A DNA stretch of 7,042 nucleotides from Sphingomonadaceae bacterium (GCA_016742125.1 JACVCM010000121.1:1-7042), one strand, 5' to 3'; shown: positions 1-6,198, numbered from the stretch's first letter. Numbers and translations are program-made. Notes: generated by a model from the letters alone, not told the origin.

Positions 1-1
1 T

Positions 2-370
2 AACCACATCTATGTTGCGCCGGGTCACGCACATCTCGTCTGCCGTCGCGAACGCGGCAAAATCGTCATCGATTACCAGACACATTATGCGCAGAGCCGA
101 TATTGCCCCTCCGTCGATGCAATGTTTGAGTCTGTCGCTTCGCTTTATGGCGCCGATGGGATGGCAGTGGTCCTCAGCGGGATGGGCAATGACGGTGTCA
201 TTGGTGCGCGGGCGGTATCGGATGCAGGGGGGTCGGTTCTTGTTCAGGACATGGAAAGCTCGGTTGTGTGGGGCATGCCTGGCGCGGTAGCACGGGAGCA
301 TCTGGCGACGGCAATACTCGCGCCGGCGCAAATGACAGAGGTGCTGGGCAGGATTGTCAAGCTCGCATGA
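2..370 (+). CDS. cheB: CheB methylesterase, C-terminal part (5'-truncated by window edge)
   Basis: Protein-glutamate methylesterase/deamidase that removes methyl groups from glutamates on chemoreceptors, resetting their signalling state in the cytoplasm. The frame is open from base 2, so only the last 122 residues are visible. They match the end of the CheB catalytic domain: an IYVAPGHAHL strand near the visible start, then PSVDAMFESVA, then VVLSGMGNDGVIGA, whose Asp before Gly corresponds to the catalytic aspartate of the Ser-His-Asp triad, and finally a VVWGMPGAVA segment. The catalytic serine and histidine and any N-terminal receiver domain lie upstream and cannot be judged. The TGA stop overlaps the ATG of cheR in an ATGA arrangement, which implies coupled translation. 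Identification rests on these motifs and on the cheR neighbour. Confidence 0.95.
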   Translation, partial: NHIYVAPGHAHLVCRRERGKIVIDYQTHYAQSRYCPSVDAMFESVASLYGADGMAVVLSGMGNDGVIGARAVSDAGGSVLVQDMESSVVWGMPGAVAREHLATAILAPAQMTEVLGRIVKLA

Positions 371-1230
371 GTGCGTCGGACGCCAAGGCATATCGGACGC
401 TTTCCTCGCTTCTGGAGAGGAGGACCGGCCAGACGTTGATGGCTAATCGCCACTGGCGCATCGACATGGCCCTTAAGCCGGTGATGCGCCAGAATTCGAT
501 TCCCGATCTCGCTACCTTGATCTCTTTCATCGAAACTGACGCCGATCCCAAACTGACGACCGCCTGCGTGGAGGCAATGGTGAACAACGAGACATGCTTC
601 TTCCGCGATCAGGCCAACTTTGCGCTTTTGACAGGGCCAGTGCTGGACACGATCAGGGAGCACCGGATGACGACGCGCAAACTGCGCATCTGGTCGGCGG
701 CTTGTTCAACGGGGCAGGAGCCTTATTCGCTGGCTATCGCCATTGCCGAGAACCCGGAAAAGTGGCGTGGATGGACCGTGCAGATCATGGCAACAGATGT
801 ATCCACCGCGGCACTGGCACAGGCCCGCTCGGGCCGTTATTCGCAGTTCGAGATCCAGCGTGGTTTGCCCGTGATGCAGATGTTGCGCTATTTCGAACAA
901 CGCGGCGAAGAGTGGATTGCGAAAGACAATCTGCGGAAAATGGTGACTTTTTCCGAGCACAACATGCTCGAACCGGCGCGGCATTTCGGCAAATTCGATA
1001 TCATATTGTGCCGCAACATGCTGATGTATCTGTCCGATGACAAACGTTCCCAGGTCCTTGACGGGATCGCCCCCCTTATTGCGGATGACGGCATTTTGAT
1101 GCTGGGTGCAGCGGAAACAGTCATCGGCCAGACGCAAAAGTTCAGGGCAAGCAAGGAATTTCGCGGTTTTTATGAGCCGGCAGTAGCTGCAAAGCATGCC
1201 GGGTTGTCCGACCTTCGCCGAACCGCCTGA
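367..1230 (+). CDS. cheR: CheR chemoreceptor glutamate methyltransferase
   Basis: S-adenosylmethionine-dependent methyltransferase that methylates glutamates of chemoreceptors and opposes CheB. The product is 287 residues, the usual CheR length. Residues 1-70 form the helical CheR N-terminal domain. The catalytic domain follows, with NNETCFFRD (73-81) matching the conserved T-x-F-F-R-D element, the SAM-binding segment SAACSTGQEPYSL (110-122), an acidic D144 after the second strand, and FDIILCRNMLMYL (210-222), matching the family's FD-hydrophobic-CRN motif. The ATG at 367 is chosen because it overlaps the cheB stop as ATGA and gives a normal N-terminus; an in-frame upstream ATG would extend into cheB. 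No chemoreceptor or CheA lies within the window, so whether the pair serves motility or another chemosensory pathway is open. Confidence 0.95.
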   Translation: MSASDAKAYRTLSSLLERRTGQTLMANRHWRIDMALKPVMRQNSIPDLATLISFIETDADPKLTTACVEAMVNNETCFFRDQANFALLTGPVLDTIREHRMTTRKLRIWSAACSTGQEPYSLAIAIAENPEKWRGWTVQIMATDVSTAALAQARSGRYSQFEIQRGLPVMQMLRYFEQRGEEWIAKDNLRKMVTFSEHNMLEPARHFGKFDIILCRNMLMYLSDDKRSQVLDGIAPLIADDGILMLGAAETVIGQTQKFRASKEFRGFYEPAVAAKHAGLSDLRRTA

Positions 1231-1267
1231 TATTGTGCTATTCTGCCGATAGTCCTATGCACGGCGA

Positions 1268-1960
1268 ATGACGATGATCTGGACCCCGTCGCCGAATTTT
1301 GGCGAGCGCAGCTTGCCGATAACGATGTTGGTACTTCATTACACTGGCATGAAATCGGGTGCCGAGGCGATCGAATGGCTGGCAAACCCGGCGTCCAAGG
1401 TTTCGGCGCATTATGTTGTCGATGAAGATGGGCAGGTCGTCCATATGGTCCGGGAAGAGCAGCGGGCCCAGCATGCCGGCCTGTCGCACTGGCGTGGCAT
1501 CACCGATTGCAACAGCGCCAGCATCGGGATCGAGATTGTCAATCCGGGGCATGAATGGGGCTATCGGCCTTTTCCCGAACCGCAGATGGATGCGGTCACG
1601 CGTCTGGTTGCCGAAATTGTCGGGACCTATGGTATCGAGCCACGCAATGTTGTGGGACATAGCGATGTGGCGCCAGCCCGAAAAGAGGATCCGGGCGAGC
1701 TCTTCGATTGGGAACGCTTGGCCCGATTAGGGCTCGCGGTACCAAGGCCCAAGGGCAATCTGGTCGATCCGGAATGGCCCGATGCGGCGTTCCTGCTGGC
1801 GCTTGAACGCTATGGATATGGCATCGCGGATGGTCGTGCCGCTGTCGTCGCCTTCCAGCGCCGCTTCCGTCCAGAAAATATCGACGGGGTGATCGACGGC
1901 GAGTGTCGTGCGATATTGCTGGCATTGCTATTGGAGTATGAGGGCGGACCTGCTATCTGA
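1268..1960 (+). CDS. N-acetylmuramoyl-L-alanine amidase (AmpD/AmiD type) with C-terminal peptidoglycan-binding-like domain
   Basis: Zinc amidase (Amidase_2 fold) that cuts the bond between N-acetylmuramic acid and L-alanine in peptidoglycan or anhydro-muropeptides. The product is 230 residues. VLHYT gives the first zinc ligand H24; GHSDVAPARKEDPG gives H131 and D141 as the other two, with K139 in the usual place before DP. SIGIEIVN contains E89, the expected catalytic glutamate. About residues 170-228 resemble a peptidoglycan-binding domain (RYGYG, then VVAFQRRFRP, then IDGVIDGE). This layout resembles AmiD, but the N-terminus (MTMIWTPSPNF) has neither signal peptide nor lipobox, so a cytosolic, recycling role like AmpD is possible. 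The start could also be the second ATG, two codons later; no strong ribosome binding site separates them. Its 3' end abuts rnpB. Confidence 0.93.
   Translation: MTMIWTPSPNFGERSLPITMLVLHYTGMKSGAEAIEWLANPASKVSAHYVVDEDGQVVHMVREEQRAQHAGLSHWRGITDCNSASIGIEIVNPGHEWGYRPFPEPQMDAVTRLVAEIVGTYGIEPRNVVGHSDVAPARKEDPGELFDWERLARLGLAVPRPKGNLVDPEWPDAAFLLALERYGYGIADGRAAVVAFQRRFRPENIDGVIDGECRAILLALLLEYEGGPAI
1931..1959 (+). promoter_or_regulatory. Putative sigma-70-type promoter of rnpB
   Basis: A TTGGAG box at 1931-1936 and a TATCTG box at 1954-1959 are separated by 17 bases and would place transcription start near 1966, just where the P1 helix of rnpB begins. Each box matches only three of six consensus positions, so position and spacing carry most of the weight. 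The promoter would lie wholly inside the last codons of the amidase gene, the -10 box ending within its stop codon. Confidence 0.45.
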
Positions 1961-1964
1961 CCTG

Positions 1965-2343
1965 CGCCAGAGGGTTGGGCGACCGCTGCTTCACAGGCAA
2001 CTGTGTCGGAGAGGAAAGTCCGGGCTCCAGCGAGGAACGGTGCCGGGTAATGCCCGGCGATCCTGAGCGTGTCGAAGGATCAGGGAAAGTGCCACAGAAA
2101 TCATACCTCCGTATTTCGATGCGGTAAGGTCGAAACGGTGCGGTAAGAGCGCACCGCGTTGCTGGTAACAGCAACGGCATGGCAAACCCCACCGGGAGCA
2201 AAACCGAATAGGGGCGGCATATGGCAACCTCCTGCCAGTCGCCCGGGTTGGTTGCATGAGCGGCGCAGCAATGCGTCGCCTAGATGAATGGTCGCACAGC
2301 GCCTTCGGGCGCGGACAGAACCCGGCTTACAGACCCTCTGGTG
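1965..2343 (+). ncRNA. rnpB: RNase P RNA, bacterial A type
   Basis: Catalytic RNA of ribonuclease P, which trims the 5' leader from tRNA precursors together with the RnpA protein. The ends are set by a perfect eight-pair P1 helix, 1967-1974 with 2334-2341, extendable with wobble pairs. P2 is 1979-1984 with 2290-2295. P3 is a CACAG/CTGTG hairpin capped by GCAA at 1992-2005. Conserved region I (GAGGAAAGTCCGGGCTCC, from about 2012) is nearly universal in bacteria. GGTGCGGTAAGAGCGCACC, CATGGCAAAC and CCTAGATGAATG follow in the canonical order, and conserved region V (ACAGAACCCGGCTTACAG) closes the core at about 2315-2332. Two peripheral helices are notable: one built from a REP-like palindrome in the place of P9, and an extra UUCG-capped hairpin at 2299-2312. 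The mature ends may differ by a few bases. No intrinsic terminator is obvious just downstream. Confidence 0.98.
2059..2081 (+). repeat. REP-like palindrome forming a helix inside rnpB
   Basis: GATCCT (2059-2064) and AGGATC (2076-2081) are perfect reverse complements enclosing an 11-base loop. The core CCTGAGCGTGTCGAAGG (2062-2078) resembles the CCTGAGCTTGTCGAAGG-type palindrome that I recall as highly repeated in sphingomonad genomes. Inside the stem, GA facing GA could form tandem G-A pairs followed by one G-C pair. No second copy is visible in this window, so its repeat nature is inferred from memory. In rnpB it falls between P8 and P10, the location of P9. Confidence 0.6.
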
Positions 2344-2482
2344 TTTTACCGCTTATCACCGGCACAAAAATCAGGGCTTGGATAGCGACCGAAAACCCCT
2401 TTACGCCCGCGTCAACTATACATCCCTGTTATATTATGGTGGAAAGCGCGCCGAGGGACATTTTGTGAAGAGGGGAAGTTCA
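2344..2482 (+). promoter_or_regulatory. Intergenic leader with extended -10 promoter for the Yip1-family gene
   Basis: This gene-free stretch lies between rnpB and the Yip1-family gene. TG at 2427-2428 plus TATATT at 2430-2435 form an extended -10 element matching five of six positions of TATAAT. A convincing -35 box is missing at 16-18 bases upstream, as is often tolerated for extended -10 promoters. Transcription would start near 2442 and give a leader of about 40 bases. A purine-rich AGGGG (2471-2475) sits a suitable distance before the ATG at 2483. No clear rnpB terminator hairpin was found. Confidence 0.35.
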
Positions 2483-3118
2483 ATGTCGATCGTCGATCGT
2501 GCGAAGAACATGATTTTGAAACCTGCTGACGAATGGAATGTTGTCGCGGGCGAACCGGCAACGGTTGGCGGATTATTCACGGGTTACGCCATGATACTGG
2601 CTGCGATCCCGGTCATTGCCGCGATTAACTTCACCGGTGCACTTGGCATGTCCGCAGCAGGCTTCGGCGGCATGGGTGGCGGCGCTATGGCTATGGGTTT
2701 CAGCGCGGTCACGGCGATGGCAGTCATCGGCTATGTGCTGTCGCTTGTAACGCTGTACCTGATGTCGATGATCGTGAACGCTGTTTCGCCGAGCTTCAAC
2801 GGCAAATCTGACATGGTACAGTCGACAAAATTGATGACCTACGCATCCACGCCGACGTGGGTGGCGGGTTTGGTCAGCTGGATACCGATCCTTGGCGGGC
2901 TTATCTCGCTCGCAGCGATCGCTTATGTTGTATATCTGATTTACCTCGGGTTGAAGCCGGTGCTCGGTGTGCCGCAGGAAAAAGTTGCCGGATTCACCGT
3001 TGTCATCGTGCTGATTTATATCGTGCTTTCGCTGGTCGTGTCGGGAATTATCCTGGGGTTGTTTTTCACGACCTTGTTCGGCGGGGCCATGATGGGTGGC
3101 GCGATGTCAGGCGCATAA
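2483..3118 (+). CDS. Yip1-family integral membrane protein
   Basis: A 211-residue polytopic protein of the bacterial Yip1 domain family; its biochemical role is not known. A short cytoplasmic N-terminus with the family's DEW-N-V-V-A-G-E segment (16-24) leads into five predicted membrane helices: about 34-50, 75-98, 125-139, 141-157 and 170-197. Between the second and third helices is a polar loop (NAVSPSFNGKSD, then KLMTYASTPTW, 116-126), and WIPILG (133-138) resembles the conserved proline-containing turn before the last helices. Gly/Met-rich stretches at 55-72 and at the C-terminus are low complexity. I chose ATG 2483 because AGGGG lies just upstream; in-frame sequence further upstream would extend into rnpB and is not credible. 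The gene probably has its own promoter. The neighbours do not indicate a pathway. Confidence 0.9.
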   Translation: MSIVDRAKNMILKPADEWNVVAGEPATVGGLFTGYAMILAAIPVIAAINFTGALGMSAAGFGGMGGGAMAMGFSAVTAMAVIGYVLSLVTLYLMSMIVNAVSPSFNGKSDMVQSTKLMTYASTPTWVAGLVSWIPILGGLISLAAIAYVVYLIYLGLKPVLGVPQEKVAGFTVVIVLIYIVLSLVVSGIILGLFFTTLFGGAMMGGAMSGA

Positions 3119-3169
3119 TTTGCGCTGACGCCCCTAGCAAAACTGCCACGTCATCGCTAAGTCGGCGGC

Positions 3170-3703
3170 ATGGCGCGTTCGACCCGCAAGAATGACTGGG
3201 GCTTCCCCCGCTGGCGTGGCTATGGTGCCGCGACCGAGGCACAACAGGTTCGCCTTTGCGACCGCCACGGGTGCAACAAAGCCGGCAATTGTCCTGCGCC
3301 CAAATCGCCTAACAGCCCGGACCGCTGGATGTTCTGCGAGGAACATGCCGCCGAGTATAACAAGGGCTGGGACTATTTCGAGGGGCTGACCAAGGAAGAG
3401 GCGGAGCAGCGCGAGGCCAATGAGCGACGTGATGCCTCCGGCTACAAGGAAGCTGCGCATTATGGTTGGGCCGGGTCGGGCGATGGCAGCCGCAGTCGTG
3501 ACGAGATGCATGCGCTCGATATATTAGGACTTGAAAGCGATTCCAGCTTTGAAGATGCCAAAAAGGCATGGCGGAGGATCGCCAAGGAAACCCACCCCGA
3601 TGTCAATCCGGGTAATGCCGATGCCGCCAGGGCCTTTCAGGCGGGACAGGCAGCCTATGACGTCCTTCGCGTCGCCGAAGAACGCCGGGAATGGAAGGGG
3701 TGA
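3170..3703 (+). CDS. J-domain (DnaJ-like) co-chaperone with N-terminal Cys/His cluster
   Basis: A 177-residue protein with its J domain at the C-terminus (about 114-170) rather than the N-terminus as in DnaJ. The domain begins ALDILGL, has a basic helix (KKAWRRIAKETHPD) and the diagnostic HPD triad at 142-144, so it should stimulate the ATPase of an Hsp70 such as DnaK in the cytoplasm. Residues 30-70 hold C30, H33, C35, C41, C56 and H59 in a pattern (CDRHGC, AGNCPAPKSP, MFCEEHAAEYNKGWDYF) seen in alphaproteobacterial small J proteins; it could bind zinc or a client, which is inference. It lacks the Gly/Phe region and the four CxxCxGxG repeats of DnaJ. The start at 3170 has only a weak GGCGG upstream. 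Its last 13 bases overlap the next gene. Confidence 0.92.
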   Translation: MARSTRKNDWGFPRWRGYGAATEAQQVRLCDRHGCNKAGNCPAPKSPNSPDRWMFCEEHAAEYNKGWDYFEGLTKEEAEQREANERRDASGYKEAAHYGWAGSGDGSRSRDEMHALDILGLESDSSFEDAKKAWRRIAKETHPDVNPGNADAARAFQAGQAAYDVLRVAEERREWKG

Positions 3704-4068
3704 AGCATTTCACCTTATTCTGGGCGGTATTGGCGTTGGCCGCCAGAGTACTCGTGCCCGCGGGTTTCATGCCTGCATCCGACAGGGCCTTCGCTCTTAC
3801 CGTCTGCACGGGAGTCGATACACAGACCATATGGATGGATCGCAAGGGCGGACTGCATAAAGAAAATCCGCAAAAACACGAGCAACGCGATCACAAACCC
3901 TGCGCTTTTGCAGGTGGCGGGGATGTCGCGTCCATTGCTTTCACGGCTGCCGATCGAGCAGAAATGGTTTCGCCGACCATTCTTTCACCAAAAATATCGG
4001 TTCCGGCCATTGGTCAGGGCCTTGCCGCGCCTCCTCCTCCGCAAACCGGACCGCCTGTTTTGATCTAG
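3691..4068 (+). CDS. DUF2946-like exported or membrane-anchored protein
   Basis: A 125-residue protein of unknown biochemical function. Residues 7-28 are hydrophobic and end in VLVPAGFMP, the signature of DUF2946-type proteins, and act as a signal peptide or anchor. C39 (in LTVCTG) and C71 (in PCAFAG) are the only cysteines after it, separated by a His/Lys-rich linker (H56, H63, H68). The tail is proline-rich (APPPPQTGPP), also typical. In other bacteria such genes sit beside TonB-dependent copper or siderophore receptors and PepSY membrane proteins, which suggests metal handling in the periplasm; here the PepSY gene follows but a receptor is missing. The ATG overlaps the J-protein gene by 13 bases. 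A GTG at 3700, overlapping its stop as GTGA, is an alternative start in the same frame. Neither has a well-spaced ribosome binding site, so coupling is likely. Confidence 0.75.
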   Translation: MEGVKHFTLFWAVLALAARVLVPAGFMPASDRAFALTVCTGVDTQTIWMDRKGGLHKENPQKHEQRDHKPCAFAGGGDVASIAFTAADRAEMVSPTILSPKISVPAIGQGLAAPPPPQTGPPVLI

Positions 4069-4075
4069 AACTTTC

Positions 4076-4101
4076 GCCGCGCATTGCGGCCTTTGTTTTT
4101 T
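4076..4101 (+). terminator. Putative intrinsic terminator or attenuator between the DUF2946-like and PepSY genes
   Basis: GCCGC (4076-4080) and GCGGC (4086-4090) form a five-pair all-GC stem with the loop GCATT, followed at once by CTTTGTTTTTT (4091-4101). It begins eight bases after the DUF2946-like stop codon and ends shortly before the PepSY ribosome binding site. The stem is short, so read-through is likely. Confidence 0.5.
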
Positions 4102-4122
4102 GTTCAGTTCAGGAAATCTGCC

Positions 4123-5508
4123 ATGTCTATTCAGGACCGAGGTGCGCCGTTGCGCGTCCCCCTTTATCGCACCATTTGGCGCTGGCATTTTTACGCCGCG
4201 CTATTTGTCATGCCGCTGGTGCTCGTGCTTGCTACCACCGGTGCAATCTATTTGTTCAAGCCCCAACTGGATCGCTGGGAGGAGCGGGCCTATTCGGGCC
4301 TAAGTACCGCCAACGCCGTGTCTGCAAATGAGCAACTGGCAGCCGTCTTGGGTGCCAATCCCGGGGCACAGTTTCATGGCTATCGCTTGCCCGAGCGCGC
4401 AGGCGACGCGGCGATGATCCATATCGGTTTGGCTGACGGTCGATCGATGCGAGATGTCTACGTTTCGCCACAGGGTGATGTGTTGGGCAGCGTCGATCCC
4501 GACAGCAGGATAGCCGCAATCGTGTCGCGAATTCACGGCTCGCTGTTCATGGGCAAAATCGGCGATTTGATCGTCGAACTGGGCGCCTGCTGGGCCATTG
4601 TGATGATTGTCACCGGCCTCTATCTGTGGTGGCCGCGCGGACGAGGGCCAGCAGGGGTCGTCTGGCCGCGTCTGCAGTTCGGGCAGGGCATATTCCTGCG
4701 TGACTTGCATGCGGTCACCGGATTTTGGGTGTCCGGATTAGCGTTGGTCCTGCTTGTTACAGGATTACCCTGGGCTAGCGTGTGGGGCGATGCGTTTCGA
4801 TTGGCGCGGGTCGAGCTTGGGCTGATGCACGGGCCGCAGGACTGGAAAACCGGATCGGGCGCGCCCCATGCCGAGCATGACCATGATGCGATGATGAAGA
4901 TGCAGGCCGCAGGCGTGCCGCTGGTAGGGCTTGCGGATATGGTGGAACGGGCCAAACTCGAAAATCTCCCGCATCCGGTATGGGTTAAGCCCCCCGGCGC
5001 GCCTGAGCGATTTGGATCGCCGACAGAGATGGCATGGATGGTCAAGTCCGAGGCGCAAAACCGCCCTTTGAACCGGACGATAAGTTTCGACATGGCGACA
5101 GGTGTGGAACTTTCGCGCACAGAATTTGCGGACAAGCATGTGATCGACCGGATCGTGAGCTATGGCATAGCCTGGCATGAAGGCCAGCTGTTCGGCTGGA
5201 TTAATCAACTGATAGGTGTACTTACGGCGATCGCCTTGGTCACGCTAACGATCACTGGCTTTCTGATGTGGCGGAGGCGCAAGCCCGTGGCTACTCTCGG
5301 TGCGCCGCCCGCTCCGACAGTTAAGCACAAGATGCGGGGAGTGGCGTTCATTATGCTAATACTGGCTGCATTTCTGCCGCTTCTTGCCGCGTCCCTGCTT
5401 GTGCTTTGGCTGTTCGACCATCTAATACTACCGCGCCTGCCGCGTCTCGCACGCTGGCTGGACGTCCGCCCGGTCAGTTGGCGTAACGCGCCGCCGTCTC
5501 TCGAATAA
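4123..5508 (+). CDS. PepSY-associated transmembrane protein (PiuB/iron-reductase-like)
   Basis: A 461-residue inner-membrane protein of the PepSY-associated TM helix family; related proteins sit beside TonB-dependent siderophore or copper receptors and are thought to reduce or release the metal, so a metal-uptake role is inferred. Membrane helices lie at about 24-45, 146-170, 200-217, 359-385 and 407-434. Family features include WRWHFYAALFVMPLVL (19-34), SRIHGSLFMG (135-144), VTGLYLWWPR (163-172) and LRDLHAVTGFW (192-202), with histidines 22, 138 and 196 near membrane faces, plausible heme or metal ligands. The periplasmic segment after helix three has a His/Met patch (H249, H252, H254, M257, M258, M260). 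ATG 4123 is chosen because AGGAA lies seven bases upstream; an in-frame TTG at 4084 falls in the terminator hairpin. The 3' end overlaps sufE by 35 bases, convergently. Confidence 0.92.
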   Translation: MSIQDRGAPLRVPLYRTIWRWHFYAALFVMPLVLVLATTGAIYLFKPQLDRWEERAYSGLSTANAVSANEQLAAVLGANPGAQFHGYRLPERAGDAAMIHIGLADGRSMRDVYVSPQGDVLGSVDPDSRIAAIVSRIHGSLFMGKIGDLIVELGACWAIVMIVTGLYLWWPRGRGPAGVVWPRLQFGQGIFLRDLHAVTGFWVSGLALVLLVTGLPWASVWGDAFRLARVELGLMHGPQDWKTGSGAPHAEHDHDAMMKMQAAGVPLVGLADMVERAKLENLPHPVWVKPPGAPERFGSPTEMAWMVKSEAQNRPLNRTISFDMATGVELSRTEFADKHVIDRIVSYGIAWHEGQLFGWINQLIGVLTAIALVTLTITGFLMWRRRKPVATLGAPPAPTVKHKMRGVAFIMLILAAFLPLLAASLLVLWLFDHLILPRLPRLARWLDVRPVSWRNAPPSLE

Positions 5509-5878
5509 GTGCAATCATATTCGGAATGCCCTGCGTCCTGTTCGAACTCAGCTGATTTTTGAGATCGAACGGGGCGAGGGCTCCTTCAATATCGGTGCCG
5601 AGGATTTGCGCGGCGCTTTTGCCTTCGACCGTTTTCAGCACCAGAGCGATAATGCCCTTGGTAATTGCAGCATTGCTGTCCGCGAGGAAGGCGAGGTGGC
5701 CATTCTCAGTCACGGGATAGACCCATACACTTGCCGAGCAACCCCGGACCAAAGTCGCCTCGGTTTTAAGCGCATCGGGCATGGGCGGCAAATTCTTGCC
5801 CAGATCGATCAGCAGACGATAGCGGTCGTCGCTGTCGAGAAAATCATATTCGTCCTGAATATCGGTGAGGCTGGTCAT
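5474..5878 (-). CDS. sufE: SufE-family sulfur acceptor protein
   Basis: A 134-residue cytoplasmic protein of the SufE/CsdE family, which takes persulfide sulfur from a cysteine desulfurase (SufS or CsdA) and stimulates it during iron-sulfur cluster assembly. The motif VRGCSASVWV places the acceptor cysteine at C47, matching the V-x-G-C-x-S-x-V-W signature. The N-terminal DDRYRLLIDLGKNLPPMPD and the downstream ITKGIIALVLKTVEGKSA segment are also typical, and the length is normal. No suf or isc gene is visible beside it; it is the last gene of the leftward cluster, 47 bases after the fourth small membrane gene, and may share that transcript. A GGCGGCGG stretch directly precedes the ATG but its spacing is poor. 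Its end overlaps the oppositely oriented PepSY gene. Confidence 0.95.
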   Translation of the reverse strand: MTSLTDIQDEYDFLDSDDRYRLLIDLGKNLPPMPDALKTEATLVRGCSASVWVYPVTENGHLAFLADSNAAITKGIIALVLKTVEGKSAAQILGTDIEGALAPFDLKNQLSSNRTQGIPNMIALIRETAARYAN

Positions 5879-5925
5879 CCGCCGCCTAATACACGTGCCG
5901 TCGGCTTATCCAAGTGGAGTGATGA

Positions 5926-6168
5926 CTAGATATCGATCCCTGCGGCAATTGCCTCGAGCTTTTTTACGCGTTCTTTCAGATCGGCGACTTCGATGCGCGA
6001 TGCGGCAGAGGGCGAGCTACCTTCCGGAAGCTGTCGCCCCGCATCGAGTTCGGCATGCTTCAACGCGATCCACTCGCGCCAACCGCGAAGCGAAAGGGTG
6101 GACACGATACCGTCGCAGAGCACTGCGAAAGCGCCGATAATGATATAGAAATTGGGATCCTGGGGCAT
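5926..6168 (-). CDS. Small membrane/coiled-coil protein, fourth of cluster
   Basis: An 80-residue protein of unknown function. Residues 7-27 are hydrophobic (YIIIGAFAVLCDG onwards), although D19 and S23 make this a weaker membrane helix than in the preceding genes. An amphipathic stretch follows (RGWREWIALKHAELDAG, 28-44), then a flexible Ser/Pro-rich linker, then a short coiled coil (VADLKERVKKLEAIAAG, 61-77). That last segment matches the L-K-[DE]-R-[VI]-x(2)-L-E-x-I motif of the third gene and appears as a truncated version of the shared motif. AAGGA lies eight bases before the ATG, supporting the start. It is 30 bases downstream of the third gene and upstream of sufE on the same strand. 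It is shorter at the C-terminus than its neighbours and lacks the EIE-x-LR ending. Confidence 0.8.
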   Translation of the reverse strand: MPQDPNFYIIIGAFAVLCDGIVSTLSLRGWREWIALKHAELDAGRQLPEGSSPSAASRIEVADLKERVKKLEAIAAGIDI

Positions 6169-6198
6169 GGTTCCGTCCTTCTTGTTCTGGCGTCCGGC

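Noticed and set aside
1233..1261. TTGTGC-17-TATGCA as a promoter for the amidase gene
   Set aside because: Both boxes are weak and transcription would begin at the start codon itself; the evidence is too thin to list.
1953..2257. Open frames on the minus strand across rnpB
   Set aside because: They lie over a structured RNA with all conserved RNase P elements and show no recognisable protein features.
2340..2362. GGTG...CACC hairpin after rnpB as terminator
   Set aside because: Only four pairs, with the T-run inside the loop rather than after the stem.
2256..2482. Plus-strand frames running from rnpB into the Yip1-family gene
   Set aside because: They overlap rnpB; the in-frame extension is not protein-like and a good ribosome binding site sits before ATG 2483.
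4084..4122. Upstream TTG start for the PepSY-family protein
   Set aside because: It lies inside the terminator-like hairpin and adds residues that are not family-like, while ATG 4123 has a well-spaced AGGAA.
5884..5910. Minus-strand promoter before sufE (TTGGAT-16-TATTAG)
   Set aside because: The -35 match is poor and the -10 box lies almost on the start codon, so no usable leader would remain.
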